This document shows positions 10,860 through 24,961 of a stretch of 64,000 bases of DNA, one piece after another. The notes under the pieces were generated by a model. The model made no database searches. It saw only the letters and a list, made by a program, of their open reading frames with translations, and was not told the DNA's origin. Origin of the DNA: Acinetobacter sp. C26M (GTDB taxonomy: Bacteria > Pseudomonadota > Gammaproteobacteria > Pseudomonadales > Moraxellaceae). Positions within the stretch are counted from its first letter, which is position 1. Each line of letters begins with the position of its first letter. Location: contig NZ_CP098478.1 in NCBI RefSeq assembly GCF_023702675.1, positions 1 to 64,000 of the forward strand, in the 5' to 3' direction. A program made the position numbers and the translations under genes.

Positions 10860-11867
10860 ATGAAGAAGGGAATTCTTGCATTGGGGGCAATGCTGGTTTT
10901 GGGGAGCTATACAGAAACACATGCAGCGACCAAGATTTGTGTTTTTGATCTATTAGGTAAATCGGGTGAAGCCTATAAGGCCATGGAGGAGTGGGCATTA
11001 GCTGCCAAAGCATGGCGCGGTGATATATTTTTGGTGAGTTATCAAAACGAAGCACTGGCTGAAAATGATTTTGAGCAAGGCAGATGTGATGGGGTCTATA
11101 TGACCTCAATGCGTGCACGCCGTTATAACAAGTTTGCAGGCTCCATTGATGCGATTGGCGCTGTTCCAAGTTATGCCATTGCCCAAAAAGCAATTAGTTT
11201 TGCTTTAGACAAACGCAATCAACGCCGTTTGATTAGCACGGTTGATAATGAAAGCTATGAGGTCGCAGGCATTTCACAAATCGGGCTGGCTTATATTTTT
11301 GTCAAAGACAAGAAAATGAATACCATTGAGCAAATCAAAGGAAAAAAATTTGCGGTTCTTGGCTATGATGAAGCACAAAAAATTGTAGTTAAAAGCTTAG
11401 GCGGGCAAGCAGTACCGTCTGATGTATCTGACATTGCCAAAAAGTTTAACAATGGTCAGGCCGATATTATGGCTGCGCCTGCCTATGCTTATAAGCCCTT
11501 AGAACTGCATAAAGGGTTGGGTAATGATGGGGCGATTATTACTTTCCCTGCGGTGAATATGACCATGGATTTAATCATTCGTCCTGAAAAATTCTCCAGT
11601 AATTTTGGGCAAAGCTCCCGAGCATGGTTTTTAGGTCGTCTCAATACCAATTTTGCTCTGATCCAACGTCTTGAATCAGAATTACCAGCCAAATACAAAA
11701 TGAATCTGAGTACTGAAGATAAAACCCGTTATCAGCAAATCTTGCGTGAAGCGCGAATGGGATTGACCAAACGCGGTATTTACGATGCCAGTATGATGAG
11801 TGTGCTTAAACGTGCCCGCTGTACTGTAGATCGCACCAATTTTGAATGCACCTTAGGTGGGGAATAG
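10860..11867 (+). CDS. AdeT-like exported solute-binding-type protein, copy 1
   Basis: Protein of 335 residues with a Sec signal peptide (MKKG start, hydrophobic core, cleavage probably after THA at about residue 22) and no other membrane segment, so probably periplasmic. It belongs to the family called AdeT in A. baumannii and now usually labelled putative solute-binding protein (DUF6091/AdeT1_2 type). The family core is visible: ICVFDLLGKSGE just after cleavage, CDGVYMTSMRARRYN near 80, AYAYKPLEL near 205, and the cysteine pair in RARCTVDRTNFEC near the C terminus. Conserved cysteines suggest disulfides. It is the first of four tandem paralogues. The ligand is unknown, and I see no reason to call it an efflux pump. 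Confidence 0.85.
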   Translation: MKKGILALGAMLVLGSYTETHAATKICVFDLLGKSGEAYKAMEEWALAAKAWRGDIFLVSYQNEALAENDFEQGRCDGVYMTSMRARRYNKFAGSIDAIGAVPSYAIAQKAISFALDKRNQRRLISTVDNESYEVAGISQIGLAYIFVKDKKMNTIEQIKGKKFAVLGYDEAQKIVVKSLGGQAVPSDVSDIAKKFNNGQADIMAAPAYAYKPLELHKGLGNDGAIITFPAVNMTMDLIIRPEKFSSNFGQSSRAWFLGRLNTNFALIQRLESELPAKYKMNLSTEDKTRYQQILREARMGLTKRGIYDASMMSVLKRARCTVDRTNFECTLGGE

Positions 11868-12055
11868 TGGGCGGGTTTATTCTTCTTTTAATTAGTCGGT
11901 CTAGGTCTTAGTTGTGAATACTGTGATCGAGATTGTTAAAACTGATGGAAACCCGACGCATGTATATAAAAGCGCTATTCTTTTGGTCGAAATCTGACTA
12001 TATTGGGTGAGCGCTGATGGAAAATTGTGCAATAAAGCAATAAAGGGAAAACAAG

Positions 12056-13057
12056 ATGAAAAAAGGACTTTGGGCATTGAGCACTGCAGCTCTATTTGTC
12101 ATGACCACTCCTGTACAGGCAAAACAACAAATTTGTGTTTTTGATTTATTGGGTAAGGCTGGGGAGTCTTATAAACTGATTGAAGAATGGAAGCTGGCTT
12201 CTAAAACTTGGCAGGGGGATGTTGAGCTTATTCCTTATCAAGATGAAGAAAAAGCAGAAAAAGATTTTGATGCAGGTAAATGTGATGGGGTCTATATGAC
12301 CTCGATGCGTGCGCGTAAATATAATAAATTTGCAGGCTCGGTTGATGCCGTTGGAGCAGTCACCAGTAATGCGATTGCGCAAAAGGCGATTACCTACGTG
12401 CTAGATAAACGTAATCAGCATCGTTTAACTGCAACGGTGAATGGTGATAAATTTGAAGTTGCAGGAATTATCCAAGTTGGGCTGGCTTATATTTTCGTTC
12501 GAGACAAAAAGATCGACACCATTGAAAAAGCCAAAGGCAAAAAATTTGCCTATCTGCATTATGATCAAGCGCAAAAGGCCATAGTTGAAAGTATCGATCT
12601 GGTCGCTGTGCCCTCGGATATTTCTGATTTTGTGAAAAAATTTAATAGTGGGCAAGTGGATGTGATTGCCGCACCTGCTTATGCGTATAAACCTTTAGAA
12701 ATCAGTAAAGGTCTGGTCAATGGTGCATTGTTTAATTTCCCAGTGGTGAATATCACGGGTGACTTGATTATTCGCCCTACACAATTTCCAAATGGTTTTG
12801 GTACTCAGTCACGTCAATGGTTTGTGAATAAACTGCCGAGCAACTTTGCCATGGTGCAACGTTTAGAAGCGGGAATGAATGCCAAAAAGATTACTTTGAC
12901 CAATGAAGATAAAACTCGTTACCAAAAAATGTTACGGGATGGGCGTATGAATTTAACCAAGCAAGGCGTGTACGATGCGAGTATGATGAATGTGCTGAAG
13001 CGTGCCCGTTGTACGGTTGAACGGACCAACTTTGAGTGTACTTTGAGTGGTGAATAA
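12056..13057 (+). CDS. AdeT-like exported solute-binding-type protein, copy 2
   Basis: Second tandem paralogue, 333 residues. The signal peptide ends VQA (about residue 22) and the mature start is KQQICVFDLLGKAGE. It keeps CDGVYMTSMRARKYN, AYAYKPLEI and the C-terminal RARCTVERTNFEC cysteine pair. It resembles copy 1 most closely, including the RKYNKFAGSVDAVGA stretch. Shine-Dalgarno AAAGGGAAAAC precedes the ATG. A 188-bp gap separates it from copy 1 with no clear terminator, so it may be read from the copy 1 transcript or from its own promoter. Function is inferred only from the fold family. Confidence 0.85.
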   Translation: MKKGLWALSTAALFVMTTPVQAKQQICVFDLLGKAGESYKLIEEWKLASKTWQGDVELIPYQDEEKAEKDFDAGKCDGVYMTSMRARKYNKFAGSVDAVGAVTSNAIAQKAITYVLDKRNQHRLTATVNGDKFEVAGIIQVGLAYIFVRDKKIDTIEKAKGKKFAYLHYDQAQKAIVESIDLVAVPSDISDFVKKFNSGQVDVIAAPAYAYKPLEISKGLVNGALFNFPVVNITGDLIIRPTQFPNGFGTQSRQWFVNKLPSNFAMVQRLEAGMNAKKITLTNEDKTRYQKMLRDGRMNLTKQGVYDASMMNVLKRARCTVERTNFECTLSGE

Positions 13058-13181
13058 AAAAGGAGAATAACTGCATAGATCTAAATCTATACATAAAATT
13101 AGGCATATATAACAAAATTGCCTATGAAAATAATAGAAATAGATAAAAGAGGGTAAAAAGTAAACAATCTAGTCATAAAAA

Positions 13182-13208
13182 TAGAGTATAAGCTCTATTT
13201 TTTTTCAA
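13182..13208 (+). terminator. Hairpin with T run between copies 2 and 3
   Basis: AATAGAG and CTCTATT form a 7-bp stem followed by eight T residues, about 125 bp after the copy 2 stop. It can act as a terminator for copy 2 or as a leader attenuator for copy 3. It is almost the same sequence as the hairpin at 10758-10781. Confidence 0.6.
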
Positions 13209-13273
13209 AAAACATGATTAATATTTGCTTCGAACAAGGAGACAAACATAAAGTTTGTGAAAGGATGAAAAAT

Positions 13274-14281
13274 ATGAAAAAAATTGCACTTGCTCTTGCA
13301 GCAACTTCGATCTTTGGTGTATCTGCTTCTACTCAAGCAGCAATAGATGTGTGTGTATTCGACTTATTAGGAAAGTCAGGTGAATCATACAAAATGATGC
13401 AAGACTGGGCACTCGCAGCGAAAGGCTGGGGCGCTGATGTCAACCTACTTGCAATCACGGATGAACAGGTTGCAGACAATAACTTCAAAGCGGGTAAATG
13501 TGCTGCTGTTGCGATGACAGCAATGCGTGCTCGTCCATATAACAAATTTGCAGGTTCAGTCGATTCATTGGGCGGTGCACCGAGCAATGAAGTTGCACAA
13601 CGTGCAATTACTTATGTATTGGATGCTCGTAATGCAGCGAAAATGACCACCAATTTGGGTGGTAACAAGTATGAAATCGGTGGTATTGCACCATTAGGTG
13701 CTGCTTACATTTTCGTACGTGACAAGAGCATTAACTCAATTGAAAAAGCAGCGGGTAAAAAATTCGCTGTATTGGGTTATGACGATGCGCAAAAAATCAT
13801 GGTTCAACGTGTAGGCGCGCAAGCGGTACTTTCTGATATTTCTAACTTTGCTGCTAAATTTAATAACGGCCAAGTAGATATGGTGGGTGCGCCTGCGTAT
13901 GCTTACAAACCATTAGAGTTAAGCAAAGGCTTAGGTTCAAATGGTGCAATGTTTAACTTCCCTGTACTACAAGTCACTGCGGATCTTGTTCTTCGTCCAG
14001 AGAAATTCCCAGCTGGTTTTGGTCAAAAATCTCGTGATTACTTTGTGAAGCAACTTCCAAAAGCATTCGCTATGATCAAGCGTTATGAAGCTGAGATTCC
14101 AGCGAAGTACAAAATGAATTTAAGTGCAGAAGATAACTTGAAATACCAAAAGTTATTGCGTGACGGTCGTCTAGACTTAACCAAACGTGGTATTTACGAT
14201 GCAAGTATGATGTCTGTATTGAAGAAAGCGCGCTGTTCAGTAGATAAAGCGAACTTTGAATGTGCATTACCGGGTGAATAA
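13274..14281 (+). CDS. AdeT-like exported solute-binding-type protein, copy 3
   Basis: Third paralogue, 335 residues from ATG 13274. I chose this start because AAGGA lies 8 bp upstream and the next residues MKKIALALAATSIFG form a clean signal peptide with cleavage after TQA. The in-frame ATGs at 13214 and 13265 would lengthen the signal peptide. It keeps VCVFDLLGKSGE, AMTAMRARPYNKFAGS, AYAYKPLEL and KARCSVDKANFEC, but has GKCAAV where copies 1 and 2 have CDGV. It has a strong Shine-Dalgarno, its own terminator at 14307 and apparently more biased codon use, which suggests that this is the most expressed copy. Confidence 0.87.
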   Translation: MKKIALALAATSIFGVSASTQAAIDVCVFDLLGKSGESYKMMQDWALAAKGWGADVNLLAITDEQVADNNFKAGKCAAVAMTAMRARPYNKFAGSVDSLGGAPSNEVAQRAITYVLDARNAAKMTTNLGGNKYEIGGIAPLGAAYIFVRDKSINSIEKAAGKKFAVLGYDDAQKIMVQRVGAQAVLSDISNFAAKFNNGQVDMVGAPAYAYKPLELSKGLGSNGAMFNFPVLQVTADLVLRPEKFPAGFGQKSRDYFVKQLPKAFAMIKRYEAEIPAKYKMNLSAEDNLKYQKLLRDGRLDLTKRGIYDASMMSVLKKARCSVDKANFECALPGE

Positions 14282-14306
14282 TCCATAATCGCCATAACCA
14301 AGACTT

Positions 14307-14339
14307 AAAGCCTAGATTAATCTAGGCTTTTTGTTTTTT
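14307..14339 (+). terminator. Rho-independent terminator of AdeT-like copy 3
   Basis: AAAGCCTAGATT and AATCTAGGCTTT form a perfect palindromic stem that runs into TTGTTTTTT, 25 bp after the copy 3 stop codon. Confidence 0.9.
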
Positions 14340-14570
14340 ATAAGATGTCATTTCAGCCATTGTCTTGATTTGCAAAGACCGTAATCATACAAAGATATAA
14401 AAAATTAAATGAAATCGTGAGATTTAAAAATATGTTTGAATCAGGATGATTAAACATGGCTGTATAAAAACATATATTTATTGGTTAATCCATATCACAA
14501 GATATGTGCCAATCTTTTGATTTTGATTGGGATTTAACAACAATCAGCATAGATGCAAAGGAAGAATAAA

Positions 14571-15575
14571 ATGCAATGGTTTAGAACTCTATTACTTGCC
14601 GCAGGGGTTGCAGCCGTATCTGCAGGTGCTCAGGCAAAACAGACAATTTGTGTATTCGATATCGTGGGTAAAAGTGGCGATGTCTATGCATTGATGAAGG
14701 ATTATCAGCTTGCTGCAAAAACTTGGGGTGCTGATATTGAGCTTAAAGTTGGAACGAATGAAGCGGTGATTGCAGAAGATTTTAAAGCAGGAAAATGTGA
14801 TGGTGTGAGTATCACGGGAATGCGTGGTCGTCAGTTTAATCAATTTACTGGCTCGTTAGATGCGATTGGTGCAATTACTGATCTCAAGCTTGCTGTGAAA
14901 GTTATGCAGGGCTTAGCCAGTCCAGCTTTTGCCAAAGCGATGGTCAATGGCAAGTATGAAGTCGTAGGTGTAATACCCGTGGGGGATGCTTACTTACTTG
15001 TGAATGACCGTAATATCAATACGGTGGCCAAAGCTGCAGGTAAGAAAATCGCTGTTTTAGATTACGATGAAGCACAAAAAATTATGGCATCACAAGTTGG
15101 TGCACAAGCGGTAAGCTCAGATATTACGAACTTTGGCGCTAAGTTCAATAATGGTCAGGTCGATATTATTGGTGCGCCAGCTGCAGCATTTAAGCCTTTA
15201 GAACTACATAAAGGTTTAGGAACCAAAGGGGCGATTGTCAATTATCCAATTCTGCAAGTCACGGGTAATTTAATTATCCATCCTGATAAATTTCCAGCTG
15301 GTTTTGGTCAAAAATCTCGAGAATGGGTAAAAGCACAGTTACCACGTGCCTTTGGTATTTTGGGGAAAATGAAAGCCGATATTCCACAAAAATACTGGAT
15401 GGAAGTGCCAGCTGCGGATAAACCTGGCTACCAAAAGTTAATGCGTGAAGCACGCATTAATCTGACCGCTAAAGGAATCTATGACAAGCGCATGATGAAA
15501 TTGTTATGGCAATTCCGTTGCCGTGAAGACGCGAAGAATTTTGAATGTGGCTTACAAGACGAGAACTACAAATAA
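14571..15575 (+). CDS. AdeT-like exported solute-binding-type protein, copy 4
   Basis: Fourth and most divergent paralogue, 334 residues from ATG 14571, with AAGGAAG 6 bp upstream; the ATG at 14553 would place that Shine-Dalgarno inside the gene. The signal peptide ends AQA at about residue 22 and the mature protein begins KQTICVFDIVGKSGD. Differences in core motifs are MRGRQFNQFTGS instead of MRARxYNKFAGS, APAAAFKPLEL instead of APAYAYKPLEL, and FRCREDAKNFEC at the end. The cysteines are retained. Replacement of the binding-motif tyrosines suggests a different ligand. A 289-bp gap after the copy 3 terminator implies its own promoter. Confidence 0.85.
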   Translation: MQWFRTLLLAAGVAAVSAGAQAKQTICVFDIVGKSGDVYALMKDYQLAAKTWGADIELKVGTNEAVIAEDFKAGKCDGVSITGMRGRQFNQFTGSLDAIGAITDLKLAVKVMQGLASPAFAKAMVNGKYEVVGVIPVGDAYLLVNDRNINTVAKAAGKKIAVLDYDEAQKIMASQVGAQAVSSDITNFGAKFNNGQVDIIGAPAAAFKPLELHKGLGTKGAIVNYPILQVTGNLIIHPDKFPAGFGQKSREWVKAQLPRAFGILGKMKADIPQKYWMEVPAADKPGYQKLMREARINLTAKGIYDKRMMKLLWQFRCREDAKNFECGLQDENYK

Positions 15576-15617
15576 TCGTATAAAAAGTCTTTAACCACAC
15601 TTTAAACTTCAAATACA

Positions 15618-15661
15618 GACCCGATATTGAGTATGCTATACTGAATATCGGGTCTTTTATT
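15618..15661 (+). terminator. Long-stem terminator of AdeT-like copy 4
   Basis: GACCCGATATT pairs with AATATCGGGTC, and the loop itself pairs AGTAT with ATACT, giving a stem of about 16 bp with one mismatch followed by TTTTATTT. It lies 42 bp after copy 4 and 35 bp before erpA. Being nearly palindromic and so close to erpA, it could also serve as an operator. Confidence 0.8.
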
Positions 15662-15696
15662 TATTAAAGACGAAGTGAAGTTGAGGAAAGTCCATC

Positions 15697-16032
15697 ATGA
15701 ACGCCCAAGCTCTAGAATTGTCAGATAATGCTGCCAAAAAAGTTCGCCAACTACGCGAAAGTGAAGGCAATAACGATCTTATGTTACGTGTTTATGTAAC
15801 GGGTGGTGGTTGTTCAGGATTTTCTTACGGCTTTAACTTCGCTGAAAGTGTCAATGAAGATGATGCTGAGTTCAGCAATGGTGATGTGAAAGTCTTGGTT
15901 GACTCGCTCAGCTATCAGTATCTCGTAGGTTCAGTTGTAGACTATCTTGAAGGATTGGAAGGCTCACGTTTTGTGATCCAAAACCCGAATGCGACCACAA
16001 CTTGTGGCTGTGGATCATCTTTTTCGATTTAA
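15697..16032 (+). CDS. erpA: Iron-sulfur cluster insertion protein ErpA
   Basis: A-type Fe-S carrier of 111 residues that delivers clusters to apo-enzymes, including those of isoprenoid synthesis. The three cluster-ligand cysteines are present in [11 protein letters not shown] (near residue 35) and [11 protein letters not shown] at the C terminus. The stretch [12 protein letters not shown] and the tail [16 protein letters not shown] are typical of ErpA rather than IscA or SufA. Shine-Dalgarno TGAGGAAAG precedes the ATG. It has its own terminator, shared with convergent anmK. Confidence 0.95.
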   Translation: MNAQALELSDNAAKKVRQLRESEGNNDLMLRVYVTGGGCSGFSYGFNFAESVNEDDAEFSNGDVKVLVDSLSYQYLVGSVVDYLEGLEGSRFVIQNPNATTTCGCGSSFSI

Positions 16033-16047
16033 TCGGTTTTTTGATGT

Positions 16048-16080
16048 AAAAAAAAGCTTCTCCAATTGAGAAGCTTTTTT
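16048..16080. terminator. Bidirectional terminator between erpA and anmK
   Basis: AAGCTTCTC and GAGAAGCTT form a stem flanked by A and T runs, so it can stop transcription from both sides. It lies between the convergent stops of erpA and anmK. Confidence 0.9.
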
Positions 16081-16092
16081 GTTTTGCGTGCT

Positions 16093-17226
16093 TTATACCA
16101 TGGTGATGGTGCCGAGAATACGATCTCCAGCTGCACCAGTCACCGCAGGTAAGTTGCCACTGAGTTGCTGTACAAAACGCATGGCTAACCACGCAAAAGC
16201 GGTCGCTTCTACCCATGTTGGAGCTAAATCAAGTGCATCCGTGGTTTGTACCGACCAATTATGCTTACGTAAGCGCCAACGGAGTTGCTCAAGTAAATGT
16301 GAATTATAGGCACCGCCACCACAAACATAGATTTCACCAGTCGGCATAGTTTCTTTGCTACGGTAAATCGCTTTTTTGATGGCGCGTGTGGTGAGCTTCA
16401 TCAACGTGGATTGAATATTTTCTGGCGTATCTTCCAGTTCATCATATTCCAGATCATTGCGCCAATCGCTGAGCTGCTCATCGAGCCATTCTAAATTAAA
16501 GTCTTCACGACCTGTGCTCTTCGGAGGCTCTTTAGCGAAAAATTCATGATTCTGCAAACGATCCAATAAAGAACGAATTGGATTGCCATATGCTGCCCAA
16601 TCGCCATTTTCATCATAAGGATGTCCTGTGTGGCGATGACACCACGCATCCATCAAGATATTGGCAGGGCCGGTATCAAAACCATATACGCCGTCTAAAT
16701 TATTTGCAGGTAACATACTGACATTGGCAATGCCACCTAAATTTAAAATCACGCGGTGAATGCTGTCATGTTGAAACAGTGCTTGATGGAAAGCAGGCAC
16801 TAAAGGTGCACCTTGACCACCTGCGGCCATGTCACGACGACGGAAATCCGAGACCACAGGCAGTTGTGTGATTTCTGTGATGATATTGGGATCACCAATT
16901 TGTAAAGTGAAGCCATGTTCAGGGCGATGACGAATAGTTTGTCCATGTGAACCGATGGCTTTAATTTGAGTTCGATCTAAATTATTTTGTTCAATCAGTT
17001 GATTGATGCCATGCCCAATCATTTGCGCCAAAGCGACATCGGCTTTGCCCATACGATCAATTTCATTGTCATCTGGCAGGGTCAACGCCATCAATTCATC
17101 ACGTAATTCAGGCTCAAAAGGCACTGTTAGTGTGGCATGCAGCGTTAAAGGGTCGAATGAAGTTGCAACAATATCAACACCATCCATGCTCGTGCCTGTC
17201 ATTACACCAATATAGATCGCGCTCAT
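16093..17226 (-). CDS. anmK: Anhydro-N-acetylmuramic acid kinase
   Basis: Phosphorylates 1,6-anhydro-MurNAc with ring opening to MurNAc-6-phosphate during murein recycling. The 377-residue protein starts MSAIYIGVMTGTSMDGVD, which contains the nucleotide-binding signature of the family. Further motifs are SHGQTIRH near residue 90, GGIANVS near 180, GFDTGPAN near 200 and VCGGGAYN near 310. I chose ATG 17226 because AGGATAAG lies just upstream on the minus strand; a TTG at 17244 is in frame but poorly supported. It is divergent from tyrS and converges on erpA. Confidence 0.95.
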   Translation of the reverse strand: MSAIYIGVMTGTSMDGVDIVATSFDPLTLHATLTVPFEPELRDELMALTLPDDNEIDRMGKADVALAQMIGHGINQLIEQNNLDRTQIKAIGSHGQTIRHRPEHGFTLQIGDPNIITEITQLPVVSDFRRRDMAAGGQGAPLVPAFHQALFQHDSIHRVILNLGGIANVSMLPANNLDGVYGFDTGPANILMDAWCHRHTGHPYDENGDWAAYGNPIRSLLDRLQNHEFFAKEPPKSTGREDFNLEWLDEQLSDWRNDLEYDELEDTPENIQSTLMKLTTRAIKKAIYRSKETMPTGEIYVCGGGAYNSHLLEQLRWRLRKHNWSVQTTDALDLAPTWVEATAFAWLAMRFVQQLSGNLPAVTGAAGDRILGTITMV

Positions 17227-17284
17227 ATACAACTTATCCTGCAAGATGCTGAAAAAATGTTAGTATATCGCACAAATTGAATAA

Positions 17285-18520
<1,236 letters not shown>

Positions 18521-18538
18521 ATCGAAATGAAAATAATA

Positions 18539-18565
18539 AAAAGCAGGCCCTGAGCCTGCTTTTTA
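18539..18565 (+). terminator. Rho-independent terminator of tyrS
   Basis: AAAGCAGGC and GCCTGCTTT form a 9-bp stem with a 5-nt loop followed by TTTTTAT, about 20 bp after the tyrS stop. Confidence 0.93.
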
Positions 18566-18609
18566 TACGTAAATAGCTGATAAAAACAACGAAAACACTG
18601 ATTTTGTAG

Positions 18610-18683
18610 AAAAAAGAAACATGCAAAAGAAAATAATAAAAAAGGGGGTTGTGTCTGCCCTGAAATGCTGTAGAATGCACATC
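18610..18683 (+). promoter_or_regulatory. Candidate rRNA operon promoter P1
   Basis: A -35 box TTGTGT at 18649 and a -10 box TAGAAT at 18671 are separated by 16 bp. A run of A and T (about 18610-18645) precedes them like an UP element, and the start region GCACATCC is G/C-containing, like a discriminator. This is the layout expected for a strong rRNA P1 promoter; transcription would start near 18683. Confidence 0.6.
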
Positions 18684-18788
18684 CATCGGCGGTGATGCAG
18701 ATAAAAACTTGTTGAGAAACAAGGATTTGGCTAGAAAGGTTAGATTCTTGGTTTGATTGATAAGTTTGCTAAATATCTAAATTACCTG

Positions 18789-18823
18789 TTGACTTTGAAG
18801 AAATTTAGAGTAATATAGCCGAC
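18789..18823 (+). promoter_or_regulatory. Candidate rRNA operon promoter P2
   Basis: TTGACT at 18789 and TAATAT at 18811 are separated by 16 bp, and are followed by AGCCGACC. It lies about 200 bp before the 16S gene. The better -35 match makes it a credible second promoter of the operon. Confidence 0.6.
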
Positions 18824-19018
18824 CTAGCTTGATGATGACGAATCATCGAGAAGATCATTAAGAGAATAGAAGAACAACTTGTGTGGATTTTTACTGATTG
18901 ATCGATCGAAAATATTTCATTGATTGAATGGTAGAAATTTCTCGAAGTTTATTTGAGCGAATTTTTAGTCAGAAAATTGATGAGCCAAGATTTGTAGCCA
19001 TAAGCTACTAATGATTTT

Positions 19019-20556
<1,538 letters not shown>

Positions 20557-20568
20557 ACGAAAGATTGA

Positions 20569-20602
20569 CGATCGGTAAGAATCCACAACAAGTTGTTCTT
20601 CG
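20569..20602 (+). other. Downstream arm of the 16S processing stem
   Basis: The segment from CGATCGGTAAGAATCC through AAGTTGTTCTTCG is complementary, with a few mismatches, to 18869-18903 in the leader. Together they enclose 16S rRNA and form the expected RNase III stem. Confidence 0.7.
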
Positions 20603-20615
20603 AAGATGTATCTGA

Positions 20616-20692
<77 letters not shown>

Positions 20693-20747
20693 AATCTGAT
20701 TGCAGTAGCTTAGATTGAAAGATATGTCGTTCATTAAATGATAAGCT

Positions 20748-20823
20748 GGGGACTTAGCTTAGTTGGTAGAGCGCCTGCTTTGCACGCAGGAGGTCAGGAG
20801 TTCGACTCTCCTAGTCTCCACCA
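20748..20823 (+). tRNA. tRNA-Ala (anticodon TGC)
   Basis: A 76-nt cloverleaf: acceptor GGGGACT pairs with AGTCTCC, the anticodon TGC is at 20781-20783, the T arm has GTTCGACTC and the ACCA end is encoded. It follows tRNA-Ile by 55 nt in the ribosomal spacer. Confidence 0.98.
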
Positions 20824-21187
20824 TACATTACGAAGTAATGTAGAAAACGAAAGTTAAATTCCAAGATAGCTTATAGAAATTAATAAATAAGAAGATCGAA
20901 AGATCTTAGTTTATTAACTTCTGTGATTTATCACAGTTTACTACTCACCGACGAGGTGGTAGTTAATCATTAACAGATTAGAAAATTGAGTCTGAAATAA
21001 ATTGTTCACTCAATTCATTCGAAAGAATGAAATTGAGAACTAGCAAAAACACTGAATCAAGCGTTTTGGTATATGAATTTAGATTGAAGCTGTATGGTGA
21101 TTAAGTTCACAGACAACAAACCAGTAGCAATTAAGTTTGCAACGATAACACTCACTTGTATGTGTTAACGACTGTTTGGGGTTGTAT
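20824..21187 (+). other. tRNA-Ala to 23S internal spacer
   Basis: This 364-nt transcribed spacer has no gene. It contains several small hairpins: ACATTAC/GTAATGT right after tRNA-Ala, AAGATC/GATCTT near 20892 with a GAAA loop, CTACTCACC/GGTGGTAG at 20941-20962, and CTCAATTCATTC/GAATGAAATTGAG at 21009-21037 with a GAAA loop. The end (21171-21194) forms the 5' arm of the 23S processing stem. Confidence 0.7.
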
Positions 21188-24069
<2,882 letters not shown>

Positions 24070-24077
<8 letters not shown>

Positions 24078-24094
24078 TACAACACCCAAACAGT
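24070..24094 (+). other. Downstream arm of the 23S processing stem
   Basis: This 25-nt segment is the reverse complement of 21171-21194 apart from one bulged base. The helix brackets 23S rRNA and is the expected RNase III cleavage site. Confidence 0.8.
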
Positions 24095-24237
24095 TGTTGT
24101 ATTCAAGATAAATTCAATACATAACTTGATTTAGTGTGAAATCTAGTTACAATACCGACTCAATTAACTAATCCGTTAATAACTCTTTCGGTACTAAGTG
24201 GCAAAAAACGTAAGACCACCCAAAACCAAAACAGTTT

Positions 24238-24352
24238 GCTGGCGACAATAGCAAGAGTGAACCACCTGATCCCTTCCCGAACTCAGAAGTGAAACCTCTT
24301 AGCGCTGATGGTAGTGTGGCACTTGCCATGTGAGAGTAAGTCATCGCCAGCT
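24238..24352 (+). rRNA. rrf: 5S ribosomal RNA
   Basis: 5S rRNA of about 115 nt. The ends GCTGGCGAC and CATCGCCAGC pair as the terminal helix, and the conserved block CCTGATCCCTTCCCGAACTC lies inside. It is 160 nt after 23S and is followed directly by the operon terminator. End positions are within a few bases. Confidence 0.95.
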
Positions 24353-24362
24353 TTTAAATCTA

Positions 24363-24399
24363 AACACCCCCTCCGCTATCGCAGAGGGGGTGTTTTTTA
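24363..24399 (+). terminator. rRNA operon terminator
   Basis: AACACCCCCTC and GAGGGGGTGTT form a GC-rich 11-bp stem with a 10-nt loop, followed by TTTTTT. It lies 11 nt after 5S. Confidence 0.95.
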
Positions 24400-24470
24400 T
24401 TGTGCGGAACTAAAAATATTAGAATATATCGGCTAAACTCGGTTAAATCATTCTTAAAACTAACAATACA

Positions 24471-24935
24471 ATGAAAATTTCTTTGCTCATAGATCACCCT
24501 GAGGCGGTTGGAAAAATTGCAAAGTGGTACTATAACGAATGGGCTTATCTCTCTTTACAGATCACCGAAGAAATGATGTACCACAAGGTGCTGGAAAAAG
24601 TAGTTAATCGTGATGTTATTCCCTTAGCAATCGTAGCTCATCATGAAAATGAATTGATCGGTGCCTTAGAACTTAAGCTACGAGAGAATAAAAACTATCC
24701 AGAATATGAGCATTGGATCGGTGGGATTTTTGTTGATCCCTTATGGAGAGGGCAAGGTGTTGCAAGTCAAATGATTTTATTGGCAAAAGAAAAAGCCAAA
24801 GAATTAGGCGTAACCATGCTCTATTTACAATGTGAAAGCCATAATATTACACTTTATCAAAAGCATGGTTTTAAAGTACTGCATCAAGCCAATCACCATA
24901 CTGTAGAAACAACAATTATGAGATATGAACAATAA
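24471..24935 (+). CDS. GNAT family N-acetyltransferase
   Basis: Cytoplasmic acetyl-CoA-dependent acetyltransferase of 154 residues. The acetyl-CoA-binding motif A is clear: GGIFVDPLWRGQGVASQMI near residues 84-102, with the RGQGVA pyrophosphate loop. It is followed by LYLQCES and LYQKHGFKV, the usual end of the fold. An acidic EYEHWIGG precedes motif A. The substrate is not predictable; relatives include aminoglycoside 6'-acetyltransferase-like and other small-molecule transferases. It begins 72 bp after the rRNA terminator and is followed after 26 bp by a deaminase gene. Confidence 0.85.
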   Translation: MKISLLIDHPEAVGKIAKWYYNEWAYLSLQITEEMMYHKVLEKVVNRDVIPLAIVAHHENELIGALELKLRENKNYPEYEHWIGGIFVDPLWRGQGVASQMILLAKEKAKELGVTMLYLQCESHNITLYQKHGFKVLHQANHHTVETTIMRYEQ

Positions 24936-24961
24936 GAATTGCGAAATTATGTGGAGATAAG

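Larger units (their letters stand above)
18521..19018 (+). other. rRNA operon leader region
   Basis: This 498-bp stretch between tyrS and the 16S gene holds the tyrS terminator, promoters P1 and P2, and the upstream arm (18869-18903) of the 16S processing stem. That arm pairs with 20569-20602 downstream of 16S to form the probable RNase III substrate. I found no convincing boxA match by eye. The open frames on the minus strand here are not genes. Confidence 0.7.

Noticed and set aside
10744..11193. A 149-codon frame opposite the first AdeT-like gene
   Set aside because: Antisense to a well-supported gene, no ribosome-binding site and a composition typical of shadow frames.
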